Assembly: GCA_002704825.1 (NCBI GenBank)
Contig: PAIY01000199.1
Location: 1-58,223, forward strand
Direction: 5' to 3'
Origin: Phycisphaeraceae bacterium
Lineage (GTDB): Bacteria > Planctomycetota > Phycisphaerae > Phycisphaerales > Phycisphaeraceae
Length of the DNA stretch: 58,223 nucleotides
This document shows, in pieces, positions 26,352 to 36,497 of this stretch. The notes under the pieces were generated by a model. That model had not been told where the DNA came from and ran no database searches. It worked only from the letters and a program-made list of their open reading frames with translations. Each line of letters opens with the position of its first letter. Position 1 is the stretch's first letter. The position numbers and the translations under genes were made by a program.

Positions 26352-27365
26352 TCAGTGATGAGGTGAGTGACAGCTTTGGCCGGCGATGAATTCAAACGGG
26401 ATGGCGATGGCATCAAGCGGTTGATTGCCCTGGGCGATGCGCTGTTCTAGTAACTGCACAGCCTGATGGCCGATCTTATTTTCAGGGATTAACTGGGTAT
26501 CGAGCCAGAGATCCGCAAGCAGCGTTTGATGTTCGCTGAAGGTGACCATTGACAGATCGCGGCCAAGGGACAGACCAAGTGATGTGGCGGCTGTGACAAA
26601 GTTCATGGCTTCTTGATTGCCATAGACAACCACCGCGGTGGGACGGTCGGGGGTGTCGAGCCATTGTCTTGCTGCTGCGACACGTTGGCCCAAAGGAATA
26701 CCACCGTCCTGGGCAAGCATGGGGAACGGATCATGACCGGCGTGACGCATGGCCTGGCAGTAGCCTTCATAACGATGTGCCACACTGTAATGCGTCGAGT
26801 TGCTTTGCATGGTAAAAGCAATCCGATGATGTCCCATCGCCAGTAACCGTTGGGTGGCATCACGACCAGCACCGATGTCGTCGGGGAACACGCAGTCATG
26901 ATCACATTGCCGATTGATCCATATCTTAGGCAGTTTCGACGCTTCGATGAGCTGTTCCATTTCCGGTGGGATTTTGTCAAAGTAATTGATGAGCAAACCA
27001 TCACAGACATACTCGCGCAAGATCCGTGGCACGAAGTTGGGGTCCGTCAACCTTTCGTCAGGTAACCGGGCCAAGGTCAGACTCAAGTCCCGGGCGTGGA
27101 GTTCTTCATCAATCCCAGCCAGAAGTCCGGCAGGTAGCTCGCTGCGAAACGGCTGCGTGCTAAGCAGCAGTGCAATGGAACCAAAGCGTCCGTGTTTGAT
27201 TGCCAGGGCAGCACCGTTGGGACGATATCCAAGTTGCCTTGCCACCGCCAGAACACGCTTGCGGGTATCCGCTCGCAGATGGTCCGCTTTGCCGTTGAGG
27301 ATCATGCTGACCGCCGGGCGGGAAACACCACTTTGATGAGCAATCATTTTCATGGTCACAGGCAC
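26352..27365 (-). CDS. LacI-family regulator paired with prepilin gene
   Basis: 337 residues. I chose the GTG at 27365: it gives MPVTMKMIAHQSGVS, matching the start of the divergent LacI (MPVTIKQIAQQAKVS), and has GGAG nine bases upstream, whereas the ATG at 27374 directly abuts that GGAG. HTH and hinge: SRPAVSMILNGKADHLRADT and LGYRPNGAALA. The sensor domain begins GSIALLLSTQPFRSE. It precedes a prepilin gene by 42 bases and is divergent from a second LacI gene. The promoter carries a direct repeat (27403-27442). Confidence 0.88.
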   Translation of the reverse strand: MPVTMKMIAHQSGVSRPAVSMILNGKADHLRADTRKRVLAVARQLGYRPNGAALAIKHGRFGSIALLLSTQPFRSELPAGLLAGIDEELHARDLSLTLARLPDERLTDPNFVPRILREYVCDGLLINYFDKIPPEMEQLIEASKLPKIWINRQCDHDCVFPDDIGAGRDATQRLLAMGHHRIAFTMQSNSTHYSVAHRYEGYCQAMRHAGHDPFPMLAQDGGIPLGQRVAAARQWLDTPDRPTAVVVYGNQEAMNFVTAATSLGLSLGRDLSMVTFSEHQTLLADLWLDTQLIPENKIGHQAVQLLEQRIAQGNQPLDAIAIPFEFIAGQSCHSPHH

Positions 27366-27402
27366 AGGTTGCATCTCCGAAGGGAATCCCGGGGCGTGTA
27401 GA

Positions 27403-27442
27403 TAACACGAGTAACTATAGGAGTAACACGAGTAATTGTCAA
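27403..27442 (-). promoter_or_regulatory. sigma70-type promoter with direct-repeat operator
   Basis: Read leftward: TTGACA (27442-27437), 17-bp spacer, TATAGT (27419-27414), a near-consensus promoter. TTACTCGTGTTA occurs twice, at 27435-27424 in the spacer and 27414-27403 just after the -10, 21 bp apart (two helical turns). Likely autoregulation by the LacI protein it drives. Confidence 0.75.
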
Positions 27443-27500
27443 TAATCTGCCTTAAAAAAATACTTGATACCCAGGTTCTGAAAAATTTAAATCGGACATC

Positions 27501-27544
27501 TTGACTTTCTGATATCACGTCATATCATCACATTGATATCACGT
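27501..27544 (+). promoter_or_regulatory. promoter with direct-repeat operator for the second LacI gene
   Basis: TTGACT (27501-27506), 16-bp spacer, TATCAT (27523-27528). TGATATCACGT occurs at 27510-27520 in the spacer and 27534-27544 over the start point. The layout mirrors the divergent promoter at 27403-27442 but with a different repeat sequence. Confidence 0.7.
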
Positions 27545-27593
27545 GTTATTTGCATTTGCCGTACCACCCGATCTTCTGATTCGGAGTCCCTTT

Positions 27594-28637
27594 ATGCCCG
27601 TCACCATCAAGCAGATTGCTCAGCAGGCCAAGGTCAGTCATGGGGCTGTCAGTGCTGTGCTCAATGATCGTCAGAACACCATTCGTGTTTCGCAGCAGAC
27701 GCGTGAGCGGATTCTGCGGATTGCAGAGGAGATGGGATATCGCCGCAACTCGCTGGCTGCCGGACTTCGCGGTGGCAAGACGCGGTCGATCGGGCTGGTC
27801 TGGCCGTTTGAAGACGATGCAGCAGGTGACGCGACGATTGGTATGCAGATTCTCCGTGGACTTCAGGCACAGGATTATGTCACGATTCATGCTGATCACC
27901 TGTCCAATATTCAGCAGGTGATTCAGACCATCGATGACATGGCGGCGCGTCGTGTCGATGCGCTGGTGATTCACTCCTTTGCCCGTTTTCTGCGGACACC
28001 TGAAATCGTCAAGCAACTCAACCGAATCGAAAACGTTCTGGTTGTCTGCCAGCAGGTGATTCCCGAGTTAACGAATGTGGATCAATTGGTTCATGACCGC
28101 GTGCCGGGGATCCAGCAGGTGGCAGCATATCTGCATCGGTCGGGGCGCAAGAAGCCAGGCATCGCGTTGTGTATGCACGAGCCGGACAACCATATGAAGT
28201 TCCACGCCTTTCGTGATCGCTGGCTTGAGTTGGGTGGGCAGGACCATGAGCACCTGCTGCTTGACCTGGGATTAACCAATCGAACGCGTGAAGAAAAAAT
28301 ATGGGGTTCGTTTGATCGCATTTTCAAGATGGGTTGCGATGTCGATGCGATTTTCTGCATCAATGACATGAACGCACTCTTCGCTGGTCACTATCTCAAG
28401 CATCGGTTGAGATTGCGTATTCCGGAGGATGTCGCTTTGGTGGGGATGAACAACATGGAAGCCGGACAGGTTTCCGAACCGCCGTTGGCAACCATCTCGC
28501 GTAACCGTGAAAAGCTCACGGAAGTCGCTCAGAAAATGCTCATTGATCGCATGGCCAACCCGTCAATGTCCCCCAAACATGCGTCGGTCCCCATGCATTT
28601 TGTCTGGCGTGAATCAGCGGGTCACGCATGTGACTGA
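27594..28637 (+). CDS. LacI-family regulator of the beta-helix gene
   Basis: 347 residues from the ATG at 27594 (CGGAG eight bases upstream); the frame extends to 27543 but the operator lies there. HTH: VTIKQIAQQAKVSHGAVSAV, hinge YRRNSLAAGLRGGKTRSIG, then a periplasmic-binding-like sensor with DVDAIFCINDMNALFAGHY and IPEDVALVGMNNMEAG. It is followed after 56 bases by a secreted beta-helix protein and then a prepilin gene, so regulator, enzyme, prepilin here. Confidence 0.9.
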   Translation: MPVTIKQIAQQAKVSHGAVSAVLNDRQNTIRVSQQTRERILRIAEEMGYRRNSLAAGLRGGKTRSIGLVWPFEDDAAGDATIGMQILRGLQAQDYVTIHADHLSNIQQVIQTIDDMAARRVDALVIHSFARFLRTPEIVKQLNRIENVLVVCQQVIPELTNVDQLVHDRVPGIQQVAAYLHRSGRKKPGIALCMHEPDNHMKFHAFRDRWLELGGQDHEHLLLDLGLTNRTREEKIWGSFDRIFKMGCDVDAIFCINDMNALFAGHYLKHRLRLRIPEDVALVGMNNMEAGQVSEPPLATISRNREKLTEVAQKMLIDRMANPSMSPKHASVPMHFVWRESAGHACD

Positions 28638-28693
28638 TTGACTGACACGAATTGTTTTTGTTCACACATGGTCTTTTTGTATTGGAATGATAG

Positions 28694-31657
28694 ATGCACA
28701 AGAAACTACACTGGTTTTGCCCACTCTTGAGTTGTGTCTTACTCACAGTTTTTGCCAGCTCAGCAGCGGCGCGCGTTTTTGAGTTAACGCCAAACGGCCC
28801 GATGACGATTCAACAGGCAGCCGATCAGGCCCAGGCCGGTGATGTGATTCGACTGGCACCGGGTGTGTATCAGCAGCGTGTGACTTTTAACAAGAACTCC
28901 GGCGAGTTCGGTAAGCCCATTATCCTGGAAGGTCCGGCCGATGCCATTCTTGATGGATCACAGCCTGCTGATTTGAAATGGGAAGACGCTTCCTTTATCA
29001 GCAAGGGCCTGTATCGCACCACGTTGGATTGGCGACCCTGGTATGTCACCGCAGACAACAAGTCCATCACGCAGATGTACTACAAGCGTGTGAAGATCGG
29101 TTCGACCGGCAATGAGAAAAAGGAATGGCCGATGCTCTTTGAGAAAGGCCCTGAAGGCCGCACACTCAAGGGCGCCCAGGCCGTTGCCATGGTCAATGAT
29201 GACGAACGCACGCTCTATATCCGCTTTGTGGACAATGCCAATCCTGCTGACAAGGAAATCCGACTTTCACCCAAAGACCCCATCGTGCTCATCGAGGGGG
29301 CGCATCGTATCGTCATTCGTGGCATCAGCATCCGCGACGGTTGGTGTGGCGTGTATCTCAAGGACACCATGGGCAGCTTCGTGGAACACTGCAAAATCGG
29401 CCCGACGCATCATGGTGTCATGATTGCTGAAAACGCAGACAGTTGCACCGTTCGCTTCAACGACATCACGCTCAATCCCCTGGCACACATTGACCCACGT
29501 GGCGATGGTCGGGGCAACTGGACCAACTGGCTGTTCACCAAGACCCACGGCTACTGGGATCACTTCGGCATCAGCTTCTCCGAGTCCACCGGTAATAACC
29601 AGGTCCACGATAACTATATTCACAGTCACTGGGGCGGGATCGAAGATCACAGCAAACTGGCTGACTCCAACGATGGCAATCGAATCCATCACAACCTTGT
29701 CCACAACATCGCAGACGACGGCCTGGAACCTGAAGGCAGCCAACCCAATTGTCAGTGGCATGACAACGTCGTCTACAACGCCATCTGCGGTTTTCGCATC
29801 AAGCCTGTGAAGCGTGGCCCGATGTACATCTATCGCAACATCATCTATGCCTGTGGTGAAGGCTTTCGCAATTTCTCGACCTCACCTTCCAAACCTGAGG
29901 TGTTCGTCTATCACAATACCACCTTCGCTTTCCGTGGTGCCTACTCAAGCAACAGTGTCTTTGATGATGGTACGAAAAACTATCACTACTACAACAACAT
30001 CATGATCTCCACCAATCCATGGTCGCAGGCCAAGGGTGCCAAACTCCCCAATTGGCATGGTGATTACAACACCTTCATCCAGGTGGGCGATGACAAAGAC
30101 AAATGGAACAAGGGCATTGAGACGCTCAAGAAACAGGGCCTTGATGCCAACAGTCAGTTCCTTGCTGCTGACAGCGATGTGTTCAAGAACTACAAGGAAT
30201 TCAACTTCGAACTCACCGCCAACTCCAAGGCCCGTAACAGTGGTGCGAACATCAGCAAGCTCACCGGCAAGACATTGCCAGGCATGGACGCTGCGATGTA
30301 TCAGAGTTCGCAGACGGATGCAGGGGCGTTGGCATATGGTCAATCCATGCCCAAGTTGCCCCGTGATCCTGGCCAGATCAAAGACCTGCCCAAGGCCGGA
30401 TCATGGCCCGCTGCCGATGCCCAGTGGCGTCGCGTTCTTCCTGAAGACAAAAACCTCAAGAGTACCGGGCGTCCTCTGTTTACGCCCCCGGAAATTCAGC
30501 GTTATTGGGATAAGCCCAACGCCAATATGAAGCCAATCACGCAAGCAAAAATCACTGCCAAGGAAGAAGCCTCCATCGGTGATGATGTAAAACTCGGTGA
30601 GAACCTCATCAAAAACCCGCAGTTCTCAGAATACAAGGGGGATTCGATCAGCGGTTGGAAACTTGCCAACTCATCCAAGACCAAGCACACCCTCCATGTT
30701 GACACCGAGCAGACACCTGATTCCGTCAAGCAAGCCGCTCGCATTGACATCAACGGTGTCTCCGGTGGACTCGGCCAATTCTTCCAACGCCTATACGTCA
30801 AGCCGGGCAAGAAATATCGCTTCTCAGGTTACATCAAATCCAATCCCGCAGGCATCGGCTTGTATCAAATCAAAATCTACAGTGGTAAGCAGGAATTGGC
30901 GAGACTCGATAGCGTCAAGAGCAATGCACGTTGGCAAAAAGCCATCGTCGATATCACCGATACTTCCGTCGATAAAATTGAAATCATCGGTCGTTTCAAA
31001 CAGACCGGCCAAACCCAGGGCAAGAACATCTGGTTTGCAGACATGTCCTTGGCACCCGTGCTCGGTTCGACTGATTCATCCAGCCAGTCGCCTGCAAGCT
31101 CATCCGTCAAACAGGCTGCAGCAGCGCCTGCCATTGATCCGTCTTCTATTAAAACTGATGACAGCACATTGACGCCACAGGAAGGAAACCTGCTGAAAAA
31201 TCCGATCTTTTCAGATGTCGATAGCAAGGGAGGGGCTGACAAGTGGAAGCTGGTCAACACGTCCAAAACCCATCACACTGCCGTCGTCGATACAGACGAA
31301 AAACCCGAAGGACTCGGCCAATCCCTCCGAATCAAAATCGATGGGCAAGGCAAAGGGCTTGGCCAGATGCTCCAACGCATCTATCACAAGCCCCAGGGCA
31401 AAATGCAATTTTCCTGTTATCTCAAGGGAGATATCAAAGGTATCGCTTTTGTCCAAATCAAAATCTACAACGGCAAGAAAGAACTCAAACGCATCAACAC
31501 CGGCCACAACACCACGGATTGGAAAAAGGTCTCCGTCGCGTTTGACAATCCCGATATCGACAAGATCGAAGTCATCGCCCGTTTCAAACAATCCGGCTAT
31601 GTCCAGGGCAAGAACATTTACTTTGCGGACATGTATCTCGGCCCGGCCAGTGAGTAA
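28694..31657 (+). CDS. secreted right-handed beta-helix protein with two C-terminal CBM-like modules
   Basis: 987 residues. Signal peptide ([18 protein letters not shown]). From about residue 30 ([20 protein letters not shown]) to 560 it has the repeating short strands and Asn ladders of a parallel beta-helix ([37 protein letters not shown]), the fold of PL6-like and other lyases. Two homologous ~150-residue modules end the protein (from about 635 and 835), each starting NL(I/L)KNP-FS and ending RFKQ(T/S)G..QGKNI(W/Y)FADM, joined by a Ser/Ala linker; they resemble carbohydrate-binding jelly-rolls. Catalytic residues cannot be fixed by eye. Probably a polysaccharide lyase or hydrolase acting outside the cell. 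GGA lies eight bases before the ATG. Confidence 0.78.
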   Translation: MHKKLHWFCPLLSCVLLTVFASSAAARVFELTPNGPMTIQQAADQAQAGDVIRLAPGVYQQRVTFNKNSGEFGKPIILEGPADAILDGSQPADLKWEDASFISKGLYRTTLDWRPWYVTADNKSITQMYYKRVKIGSTGNEKKEWPMLFEKGPEGRTLKGAQAVAMVNDDERTLYIRFVDNANPADKEIRLSPKDPIVLIEGAHRIVIRGISIRDGWCGVYLKDTMGSFVEHCKIGPTHHGVMIAENADSCTVRFNDITLNPLAHIDPRGDGRGNWTNWLFTKTHGYWDHFGISFSESTGNNQVHDNYIHSHWGGIEDHSKLADSNDGNRIHHNLVHNIADDGLEPEGSQPNCQWHDNVVYNAICGFRIKPVKRGPMYIYRNIIYACGEGFRNFSTSPSKPEVFVYHNTTFAFRGAYSSNSVFDDGTKNYHYYNNIMISTNPWSQAKGAKLPNWHGDYNTFIQVGDDKDKWNKGIETLKKQGLDANSQFLAADSDVFKNYKEFNFELTANSKARNSGANISKLTGKTLPGMDAAMYQSSQTDAGALAYGQSMPKLPRDPGQIKDLPKAGSWPAADAQWRRVLPEDKNLKSTGRPLFTPPEIQRYWDKPNANMKPITQAKITAKEEASIGDDVKLGENLIKNPQFSEYKGDSISGWKLANSSKTKHTLHVDTEQTPDSVKQAARIDINGVSGGLGQFFQRLYVKPGKKYRFSGYIKSNPAGIGLYQIKIYSGKQELARLDSVKSNARWQKAIVDITDTSVDKIEIIGRFKQTGQTQGKNIWFADMSLAPVLGSTDSSSQSPASSSVKQAAAAPAIDPSSIKTDDSTLTPQEGNLLKNPIFSDVDSKGGADKWKLVNTSKTHHTAVVDTDEKPEGLGQSLRIKIDGQGKGLGQMLQRIYHKPQGKMQFSCYLKGDIKGIAFVQIKIYNGKKELKRINTGHNTTDWKKVSVAFDNPDIDKIEVIARFKQSGYVQGKNIYFADMYLGPASE

Positions 31658-31692
31658 CACGATCAACGCAACGCCAAGATCAGGAACCCTTC

Positions 31693-32412
31693 ATGAAACC
31701 CCAGCTTCACAAAAACGCGTTCACACTCATTGAATTGCTCGTTGTCATCTCGATCATTTCGCTTCTTATTTCAATCCTGCTCCCGGCATTGGGTAAGGCA
31801 CGCGCTGCTGCAAGGCAAACCCAATGCATGTCGAATCTGCGCAGCTTTGGGACATTCAACACGCTCTATGCTGCGGATTACAATGACTGGGTTCTGCCAG
31901 TCTCCCAACGCGTCAACTTCCCCACGAACATGTCGCGTATCACGTGGCATTCGGTGGACCCATTCAAGAGCATTGCCAACGTGCAGTACCCCATTGCCGG
32001 TTCACCCAAGTGGCCGATGAGTCTGCATTGCCCGATGTCCCAGTTGGCGCAGAACAATGTCAACAGTTCGGGACATGCCGAGTTACAGATGAGTTATGGT
32101 TATAACACCACCATGCCCACCAACAGTCCGTTCTGGGCGAACAAGGTGCCTGCCATTACCGTGCGTCTGACGGACGTGATTCAGGCTCAGTACAAGATCA
32201 TGTTTCTTGATGTGCTGGGTTGTTGGAACCCTGCCTTTACAAAGAGCACGGGATATACCGGCGAAAGCGGCCCCAATGATCGCGTGGCTTATCGTCACAA
32301 TGACACAGCAAGTATCGTCTTTTACGACGGTCATACCGCTAACATGTCCCGCGAACTGGTGACACATCCTGACAGTGAAGCCAAGCATTGGACTGTTGAA
32401 ACGCTTAACTGA
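31693..32412 (+). CDS. prepilin-type N-terminal methylation protein with H-X9-DG motif
   Basis: 239 residues. Signal [20 protein letters not shown] with Ala at -1, then [18 protein letters not shown]-terminal [13 protein letters not shown] is an exact H-X9-DG motif, the marker of the large planctomycetal prepilin-like family. It lies 35 bases after the beta-helix gene and is followed by a terminator, ending the unit LacI, beta-helix, prepilin. Confidence 0.9.
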   Translation: MKPQLHKNAFTLIELLVVISIISLLISILLPALGKARAAARQTQCMSNLRSFGTFNTLYAADYNDWVLPVSQRVNFPTNMSRITWHSVDPFKSIANVQYPIAGSPKWPMSLHCPMSQLAQNNVNSSGHAELQMSYGYNTTMPTNSPFWANKVPAITVRLTDVIQAQYKIMFLDVLGCWNPAFTKSTGYTGESGPNDRVAYRHNDTASIVFYDGHTANMSRELVTHPDSEAKHWTVETLN

Positions 32413-32441
32413 TCATTGCGATCAATCGAAAAAAATCATCA

Positions 32442-32472
32442 AGCCGTGGTTCGTTTGAACTGCGGCTTTTTT
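32442..32472 (+). terminator. intrinsic terminator after the prepilin gene
   Basis: AGCCGTGGTTC, four-base loop, GAACTGCGGCT (two central mismatches), then TTTTTT. It lies 30 bases past the stop. Confidence 0.8.
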
Positions 32473-32539
32473 AACGTTGAACCAGAATGTTGATTCGTCA
32501 CTCTCGCGCAGGGGCTTGATGCATGCCATTTTCAAAGTT

Positions 32540-32613
32540 GAGCACCGGGTGTAAACCCGGTGCCCATTGTGCATACATTTATCCAAGGGGTACCGGGTTT
32601 ACACCCGCTGCTC
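32540..32613. repeat. REPIN-like nested palindrome
   Basis: 74 bp with 25-bp inverted arms (GAGCACCGGGTGTAAACCCG... and its near reverse complement), two mismatches, around a 24-bp centre. Each arm contains its own dyad (ACCGGGTGTAAACCCGGT). It lies in the gap between convergent genes. The sequence differs from the CGTCA/TGACG family. Confidence 0.7.
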
Positions 32614-32657
32614 AAACATCACGATGTGCGTTGCTCAATCGTTTTTACTTCATCCCA

Positions 32658-33497
32658 TCACATCAAGAACAATACGATGGCAATGTTCAGCGAATTAAAA
32701 CACGCATGGAGAATGATGCATGGCCAGAGGCTTGCGGTCTTTTCATACATCCAACCGAGAATGCCCCCGAGTATGAACAGGGCGGGTAAGGTCTGCCACT
32801 GTGCTGCGGAGATGTGTATACCTGCAAAGATCGCGCTGCAGAGTGTGATGTTAAGCCATGGGGTGTCCACACTGATCACATCGCGTATCGCCTGATGCAA
32901 AAAGCCTCGGAAGATGAATTCTTCAAGCATCGGAGCGAAAATAATCGCACTCGTCAGCAGCAGAATCAAAGTCACCACATCTTTGGTCTGGCTGATCGTC
33001 ACCAGCATCTTGTGTGCAATCTCCGGCGTTTGGATACCCATCAGGTTGGTTGCCAGCGCAACCAGACTGCTGATGGCAAGGAGCACCGGGATACCCAGCA
33101 AGGTTGCCCACAATCCTGTCTTCCAATGGGTCGGTTCGTGCAGGGATAAACCCAGATCACCAAGCCGATGGTCCGTGTGATAAAGGCGGGCAATCACGAA
33201 GGCGATCAGCGGCCCGAACGTGCAGATTTGTATCACCAGTTGCATGGCTGCCAACTGTCGGGCATTTTCAGGATCGGTTTGCAGAACCCCAACCACCACA
33301 GAGACCAGCAACATCCCAAAGACCAACAGCAGCAGACCAATGAGCAGGTCAACGCCCAGGAGTCCGGTTTGCTTGATCCGACGGTTCTCAAGAGATTGAG
33401 CCGAGAGACAGCCACGTTTGTAGAGAATCAACAGCGCAACCAGTCCGGCTGGCAGCAGCACACTCATCTGGATCAGCGTTTGCGTATCCTCGGGCAT
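32658..33497 (-). CDS. CPBP-family intramembrane metalloprotease
   Basis: 279 residues from the ATG at 33497; the frame extends to a TTG at 33539 without support. About eight hydrophobic segments. The CPBP/Abi motifs are E192-E193 with R197 in EEFIFRGFLHQAI, and a later His in AGIHISAAQW, with HACFNSL near the C-terminus. Such glutamic-type or metal-dependent membrane proteases (Rce1-like) cleave membrane or prenylated proteins, or act in bacteriocin self-immunity; the substrate is unknown. Convergent with the prepilin gene and divergent from pepA. Confidence 0.85.
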   Translation of the reverse strand: MPEDTQTLIQMSVLLPAGLVALLILYKRGCLSAQSLENRRIKQTGLLGVDLLIGLLLLVFGMLLVSVVVGVLQTDPENARQLAAMQLVIQICTFGPLIAFVIARLYHTDHRLGDLGLSLHEPTHWKTGLWATLLGIPVLLAISSLVALATNLMGIQTPEIAHKMLVTISQTKDVVTLILLLTSAIIFAPMLEEFIFRGFLHQAIRDVISVDTPWLNITLCSAIFAGIHISAAQWQTLPALFILGGILGWMYEKTASLWPCIILHACFNSLNIAIVLFLM

Positions 33498-33667
33498 CAA
33501 CACGGTTCCATATACCGAACAGGATTCACCGTCATGCAACCCAAGGCATGCAACGGTGTTGGTGGGGGATTTATTGTAACGCTTTACGCTGACATTGACT
33601 TGCCCCTGACCGGCTGATGCGATTATTCTTTGGTATCCAGAAGTACCCTTTGCGCGGAGTTTGCACG

Positions 33668-35194
33668 ATGTATCAGAAAATCACCCTCACCTCATCCGTC
33701 TCCAAATCCCAGCCTCAGGCGTTGATCATCGCCTTGTTCCAGGAACAGGATAAACTCCCTCGCGCCTACCAGGTGCTCGATAAAGAGTTGGGCGGATGCC
33801 TCGGTCAGGCCATGAAACGCGATGAGTTCACCGTTGCATCAGGCAAAGTCACCTGCCTGTATCCGACGCAGGGCGCTGACAGGCTGTATCTCATCGGCCT
33901 GGGCTCACGCGATACCTTCAAGTATGACACACTGCGGACCGGCTTGGGTAAAGTGCTCCAACTGGTCAAGGAAGCAGCCGTCACCCGCGTGCACACCGAG
34001 TTGGCGCCGGTGTTCAACGGTTCGGTCGATCATGCCAAACTCGGCTTTACAATCGGTGAATCGTTCACACTCGCCAACTTCACGTTTGATGACTACAAGG
34101 GGGCAGTCAACGCATCGGACAAAGCCAGGAAGCTTAGCCTCACGGTTGAACTGCCTAAGGAACAGCTCAAGTCTGCCAAGGACGGCGCAACCGTCGGTGA
34201 TGCGACGAATTTCGCCCGCACATTGGCAGCGACACCGCCCAACGTTGCCAATCCTGATTTCATCGTCAAGCAATGCCGCAGCATGAGTCGCAAGGTTGGC
34301 CTCAAATGCACGGTGATTGACAGCAAGAAAGCCAAGTCACTGGGCATGGGCGGACTCGTTGCGGTGGGGCAGGGGGGCTCAACACCGCCTGCCCTGATCT
34401 GCATGGAACACAAACCCGCCAAGACCAAAGCAAACGCCAAGCCGATCATGCTCGTGGGTAAAGCTGTCACGTTCGACACCGGTGGTTATTCGCTCAAGCC
34501 CGGTGGCGGGATGGGCATGAAGTACGACAAGTGTGGTGGCATGGCTGTCATCGGCGCCATGCAGGCCATCGCTGCACTGAAACTCAACGTCCACGTCGTC
34601 GGCCTGGTTCCCACAGCAGAGAACATGGTTGATACGGTTGCTTACCGTCCCAATGACATCGTCACCTTTTTTAACGGTGTCACCGCGGAAGTCACCAACA
34701 CCGATGCCGAAGGCCGCCTGATTCTGGCGGACGCCTTAGCCTATGGCACCAAGACCTACAAGCCCCAGGCAGTCATCGATCTGGCAACGCTCACCGGCGG
34801 TGTCGTCGTCGCGCTGGGCAGCTTCTGTGCAGGGGCATGGGTCAATGATTCGTCACTGCATCAACAGGTCTTTGACGCAGGTGAAGCAGCAGGCGAACGG
34901 CTCTGGCGTTTACCACTTTGGCAGGAACACCGTGACATGCTCAAAGGCACGCACAGTGACATTGTCAACTCATGCGTCGGTGTCCGTGATGCGCATCCGA
35001 TCCAGGGCGCTGCGTTTCTGTCCTACTTCGTCGGTGATGAAGCGCCGACGGCAATGCCCAAGACCCCGTGGGCACATCTGGACATCGCAGGGACATCTGA
35101 CATCAAGGACGACAAATTGCCCTTCGTCAAAGGCCCAACCGGCTTTGGTGTCCGGCTGCTGGCAGAAATGATCAGCAACTGGAAAGACATCTGA
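33668..35194 (+). CDS. pepA: leucyl aminopeptidase (M17)
   Basis: 508 residues from the ATG at 33668 (GGAG eight bases upstream). The two-metal site is complete: K265 and D270 in VGKAVTFDTGG, D287 in MKYDKCGG, D346 and E348 in NTDAEGR, with catalytic K277 (SLKPGG) and R350. The spacing matches E. coli PepA except for one residue missing in the loop before D287. It is a cytoplasmic hexameric aminopeptidase trimming N-terminal residues from peptides. The N-terminal domain is of usual length; PepA-type DNA binding cannot be judged. No operon partner is evident. Confidence 0.95.
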   Translation: MYQKITLTSSVSKSQPQALIIALFQEQDKLPRAYQVLDKELGGCLGQAMKRDEFTVASGKVTCLYPTQGADRLYLIGLGSRDTFKYDTLRTGLGKVLQLVKEAAVTRVHTELAPVFNGSVDHAKLGFTIGESFTLANFTFDDYKGAVNASDKARKLSLTVELPKEQLKSAKDGATVGDATNFARTLAATPPNVANPDFIVKQCRSMSRKVGLKCTVIDSKKAKSLGMGGLVAVGQGGSTPPALICMEHKPAKTKANAKPIMLVGKAVTFDTGGYSLKPGGGMGMKYDKCGGMAVIGAMQAIAALKLNVHVVGLVPTAENMVDTVAYRPNDIVTFFNGVTAEVTNTDAEGRLILADALAYGTKTYKPQAVIDLATLTGGVVVALGSFCAGAWVNDSSLHQQVFDAGEAAGERLWRLPLWQEHRDMLKGTHSDIVNSCVGVRDAHPIQGAAFLSYFVGDEAPTAMPKTPWAHLDIAGTSDIKDDKLPFVKGPTGFGVRLLAEMISNWKDI

Positions 35195-35321
35195 GAATCG
35201 CTCACGCTTTGTACTTGATAGACATGGTATTTTCACCACAGAATACACAGCGTCATGAGGCATGATCAGATCATGTGATTAGAGTGGTTCAAACAATTGC
35301 TCTTCATGCAATCATAGATAT

Positions 35322-35406
35322 CGTCATTCCCGCGCAGGCGGGAATCCAGTGGCATTTAGTACACGCTTGCAGGTTCCACTGGACTCCCGCCTGCGCGGGA
35401 GTGACG
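35322..35406. repeat. 85-bp REPIN-like element (copy 1, inverted)
   Basis: Outer arms CGTCATTCCCGCGCAGGCGG and a matching inverted end, enclosing an asymmetric centre that is the reverse complement of that in the copies at 51103 and 54694. All three are exactly 85 bp. It lies in the gap after pepA, which otherwise shows no gene. Confidence 0.85.
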
Positions 35407-35436
35407 GAAAGTTTTAATACGACTCTTCATATCTTG

Positions 35437-35473
35437 CCTTTGCGTTCTCTGTGCTCTCTGTGGTTAGAATGCC
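35437..35473. repeat. 'ctctgtggtta' interspersed repeat
   Basis: CCTTTGCGTTCTCTGTGCTC then TCTGTGGTTAGAATGCC. It is related to the AACCACAGAT repeats at 12337 and 54814 and sits just upstream of the lpxI promoter. A short relative, CACCACAGAATACACAG, is near 35235. Confidence 0.5.
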
Positions 35474-35505
35474 TTTAGGTTCATGACTTTGCTATCATGT
35501 CCGAC

Positions 35506-36336
35506 ATGACCAGATGGATCGGACTTGTAGCTGGGGCAGGGGACTTGCCGGAGATGACGCTGCGTGGGATGCAGGCGCAAGGTTACAACGTCGCCTGTAT
35601 CGGCATGCGTGGTATTTGTGATCCCAAACTCAAGGACCTGAGTCAGAAGTTCTGCTATGCCGGCGCACTGCATCTGGGGAAGTGGTTCGCCAAGCTCAAT
35701 CGCTGGGGATGTGACGAGGCGGTCCTCATCGGCAAGGTGCACAAGGTCAACATTTTTGACCCGGTACAGATGATTCGCATGTGGCCGGACATCGTGGCTG
35801 CACGCATCTGGTTTGGCTCACATAGACACAATCGCGGTGATGCAGCCATCCTCGGCGCATTGGCGGACATCATGCAACAAAAAGGAATCAAGCTCATGGA
35901 TCAGACCACCTTCATCCCCGAAGCCGTGGCAGACGAAGGCGTGATGACCCAACAACAACCCACCCAGACCCAATGGGCGGACATCCGTTACGGCTGGGAT
36001 AAAGTCCGCGACATCAGCCGCCTGGATATCGGCCAGTCTCTGGCGGTTCACCGGAGTATGGTCATCGCTGTTGAAGCCATCGAAGGGACCGATCGCATGA
36101 TCCAGCGTGCAGGGCAGCTGTGTCGCAAAGGGGGTTGGACGATGCTCAAGGGCGCTCATGAAAATCATGACATGCGCATCGACGTTCCCACCGTCGGCAT
36201 GCGAACCATCGAGCTTCTCAAGGAACACGGTGCGACCTGCCTGGTCCTGCAGGCTGGCAAAGTCATTATGGCAGAGAAGGACAAACTCATCGCCTTGGCG
36301 GACAAGCTGGGCATCACCATCGTCGGCCAGAAATAA
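35506..36336 (+). CDS. lpxI: LpxI-type UDP-2,3-diacylglucosamine pyrophosphatase
   Basis: 276 residues from the ATG at 35506 (MTRWIGLVAGAGDLP, matching the short N-terminus of the family); an ATG at 35497 adds three residues. Family hallmarks: VAGAGDLPEM, DEAVLIGKVHKV, the VIAVEAIEGTDRMI segment and NHDMRIDVPTVGMRT. LpxI hydrolyses UDP-diacylglucosamine to lipid X in lipid A synthesis, replacing LpxH. No other lipid A gene adjoins it, unlike the fabZ-lpxA-lpxI-lpxB order of alphaproteobacteria. A TATCAT box seven bases before the ATG and the lack of a ribosome binding site suggest a leaderless message. Confidence 0.88.
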   Translation: MTRWIGLVAGAGDLPEMTLRGMQAQGYNVACIGMRGICDPKLKDLSQKFCYAGALHLGKWFAKLNRWGCDEAVLIGKVHKVNIFDPVQMIRMWPDIVAARIWFGSHRHNRGDAAILGALADIMQQKGIKLMDQTTFIPEAVADEGVMTQQQPTQTQWADIRYGWDKVRDISRLDIGQSLAVHRSMVIAVEAIEGTDRMIQRAGQLCRKGGWTMLKGAHENHDMRIDVPTVGMRTIELLKEHGATCLVLQAGKVIMAEKDKLIALADKLGITIVGQK

Positions 36337-36497
36337 TCCATGAATCCGAATCTTGCGGATCAGGCGCGTTGTGTCATGTCGATGCGATGTGATGAGTCGT
36401 CTTTTCACCTGCCCGACATGCATCAAACCCACTTCGGCGGTATCATCAGGCAACTGATTTCAGCTGCTATACTCGGATTCCATTGAGAGGATGTACC

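Noticed and set aside
32560-32895. Plus-strand frame of 111 residues overlapping the CPBP gene
   Set aside because: It covers the palindromic repeat and the antisense of a clear membrane protease gene.
35322-35406. Possible attachment site or insertion-sequence end
   Set aside because: The same 85-bp unit recurs at 51103 and 54694 with inverted arms, which fits a REPIN-type repeat and not a unique att site.
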